Part shown: positions 61,889-64,000 of the stretch, piece after piece
Layout: every line of letters starts with the position of its first letter
Position numbering within the stretch: position 1 is the first letter of the stretch
Source of the DNA: an uncultured Lachnospiraceae bacterium
Lineage (GTDB): Bacteria; Bacillota; Clostridia; Lachnospirales; Lachnospiraceae
Length of the DNA: 64,000 nucleotides
Reading direction: 5' to 3'
Assembly: GCA_947037115.1 (NCBI GenBank)
Contig: CAMQTN010000001.1
Coordinates: forward strand, 61,500 to 125,499
Program-made: the position numbers and the translations under genes
The notes under the pieces: model-generated
The model's database searches: none
What the model was told of the DNA's origin: nothing
What the model saw: only the letters and a program-made list of their open reading frames with translations

Positions 61889-62010
61889 AATAACGCAGAG
61901 AAAAAGCAAACGGTGAAGAGCGGCATTTGTTTTTCTGCGTTATTAATGAGCAAACGTCCGATGAAACAGGACAAAGAGTGCGAAGCACGGTTTGCGAATT
62001 TAGATGTAGA
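61889..62010 (+). ncRNA. Structured intergenic element, copy B (candidate RNA or palindromic repeat)
   Basis: AATAACGCAG/CTGCGTTATT extended by AAAAAgCAAA/TTTGTTTTT; GCAAAC/GTTTGC enclosing GTCC/GGAC and GTGC-gaa-GCAC; homologous to 34423-34545. Confidence 0.6.
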
Positions 62011-62053
62011 GCATATATAATATTGGATTATGAATTACAGGGGAGATACGGAC

Positions 62054-62791
62054 GTGAAAAAAGCGAATGTGCTTCTGTGCGGTATGGCGGCAGCGTTTCT
62101 GATGACAGGCTGCGGTGAAGTTGAAGTGCTTGAACTGACACAGAATGAGACAGACTTAATATCGGAATATGCGGTTGGGGTGCTGGTGAAGAACGGTACG
62201 CTGCAAGGCAGCCGGCTGGTTGATACTGCGCCCGATGAGCTTGCGGAAGAAGAGGCTGGGACGGAAGAACCTGTCGAGGAAAACATGGAGGAAGAGCCCG
62301 AAACGGAAACTGGGGATCCCGCCGAAGTGGTGGATGTAAGTCAGGACGAGGAAGAGACACAGTCCATGGTATCCTCGGTGGAAGAATACTATGGCATTCC
62401 GAATGTGACGGTCAGTTATACGGGATATGAGATGGTTGATTCCTATCCGCAGGCGGAGGAGGGTGCTGTACCCTTTTTCTCGCTGGATGCGTCGCCGGGA
62501 ACACAGCTTCTGGTTTTAAAGTTTAATGTGCAGAACGTAAGCGGGGAAGACCAGTTGATGGATATGCTTGGATACGGAGCGACATTCAGGGTGTCCGTGA
62601 ACGGGGAAGCCAGCAAGGGTGCACTGGCGACGATGCTGGTAAATGACATGCAGACTTATGACGATGTAATCCCCGCAAATTCATCGGTAGAGTTGGTCAG
62701 TATTGTGGAAGTGCCGCAGGGGACGAATGCAGGCAGCATTGATTTCATTCTCCGCGGAAACGAGCAGGACGGAACGCTCAGACTGCAGTAA
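62054..62791 (+). CDS. Lipoprotein with DUF4352-like Ig-type C-terminal domain
   Basis: Lipobox AFLMTGCG, acidic linker, LLVLKFNVQNVSGEDQLMDMLGYGATFRVSVNGEAS; GTG start at 62054 or ATG at 62030. Confidence 0.75.
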   Translation: MKKANVLLCGMAAAFLMTGCGEVEVLELTQNETDLISEYAVGVLVKNGTLQGSRLVDTAPDELAEEEAGTEEPVEENMEEEPETETGDPAEVVDVSQDEEETQSMVSSVEEYYGIPNVTVSYTGYEMVDSYPQAEEGAVPFFSLDASPGTQLLVLKFNVQNVSGEDQLMDMLGYGATFRVSVNGEASKGALATMLVNDMQTYDDVIPANSSVELVSIVEVPQGTNAGSIDFILRGNEQDGTLRLQ

Positions 62792-62870
62792 CCATCAGGT
62801 GTTTTAAGACACGAAAAAGCGGATTGCCTGTAATAGAAAAAAGAAATTTGTAAAAATTTTGAAAATGGCG

Positions 62871-62899
62871 TTGACATCTAATAATTGATCTGCTATTAT
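62871..62899 (+). promoter_or_regulatory. rRNA operon promoter (TTGACA-N17-TATTAT)
   Basis: TTGACA 62871-62876 and TATTAT 62894-62899, upstream of 16S. Confidence 0.85.
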
Positions 62900-63206
62900 A
62901 TGAAAGTCGCTTGTGCGAAAACATTTCGAAGACAGCGGCGGGAAGAATGCAGGGCATTCTTTAGTAGTTAATTTCCGAAGGAAATTTACTACGCAGTACC
63001 TTGACAAATAAACAGTAATGCAACCCTGAAAGATTTCCAAGAGATTTTTCAGAAGAGAGTATCAGAACGATACAACCAGACAGACAGTAAGAGGGGTAAA
63101 TTCCCGGCAGAAATAAGCTGTAGTAAATTAACTGCGGCAGATGATAAGGGATTTACTTCACGGACAGAAGAAGCCAAGCTTATTCTGGTCCGGATCAAGA
63201 GATAAT

Positions 63207-64000
<794 letters not shown>

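Noticed and set aside
63001-63029. Second rrn promoter starting with TTGACA at 63001
   Set aside because: No acceptable -10 hexamer at 16-18 nt spacing (ACCCTG-like sequence found).

Overview
Chromosomal window from a Firmicute, most likely a Lachnospiraceae-type gut clostridium (inferred from gene content and the partial 16S at the right edge). Most of it is housekeeping DNA: recA-recX-rny, spoIIM-xerD, aroF-type DAHP synthase, spoVB-like flippase, mnmA, gap-pgk-tpiA, CIRCE-groES-groEL, relA/spoT, secG-rnr-smpB-ssrA (tmRNA) and the start of an rrn operon. Accessory islands include a VanG-type ligase / acetyltransferase / VanT-like racemase cluster (cut by the left edge), an HscC-type Hsp70 with two related membrane co-chaperone-like proteins, c-di-GMP genes including a C_GCAxxG_C_C redox-like domain fused to degenerate GGDEF plus EAL, a MoxR/VWA/LRR cassette, and a hybrid kinase + RND efflux block between an orphan response regulator and an orphan histidine kinase. 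The strongest unexplained signals are non-coding: (i) a two-copy structured element (about 34423-34545 and 61889-62010) whose stems are kept by compensatory changes; (ii) a recurrent short GAATGC...GCATTC intergenic hairpin (at least five copies); (iii) hairpin arrays in the gap-pgk and pgk-tpiA spacers; (iv) a promoter embedded in a 17-bp inverted repeat ahead of a marR-MATE operon. No CRISPR array, complete IS element or tRNA gene was recognised. All family assignments come from reading translations by eye; no database search was run.
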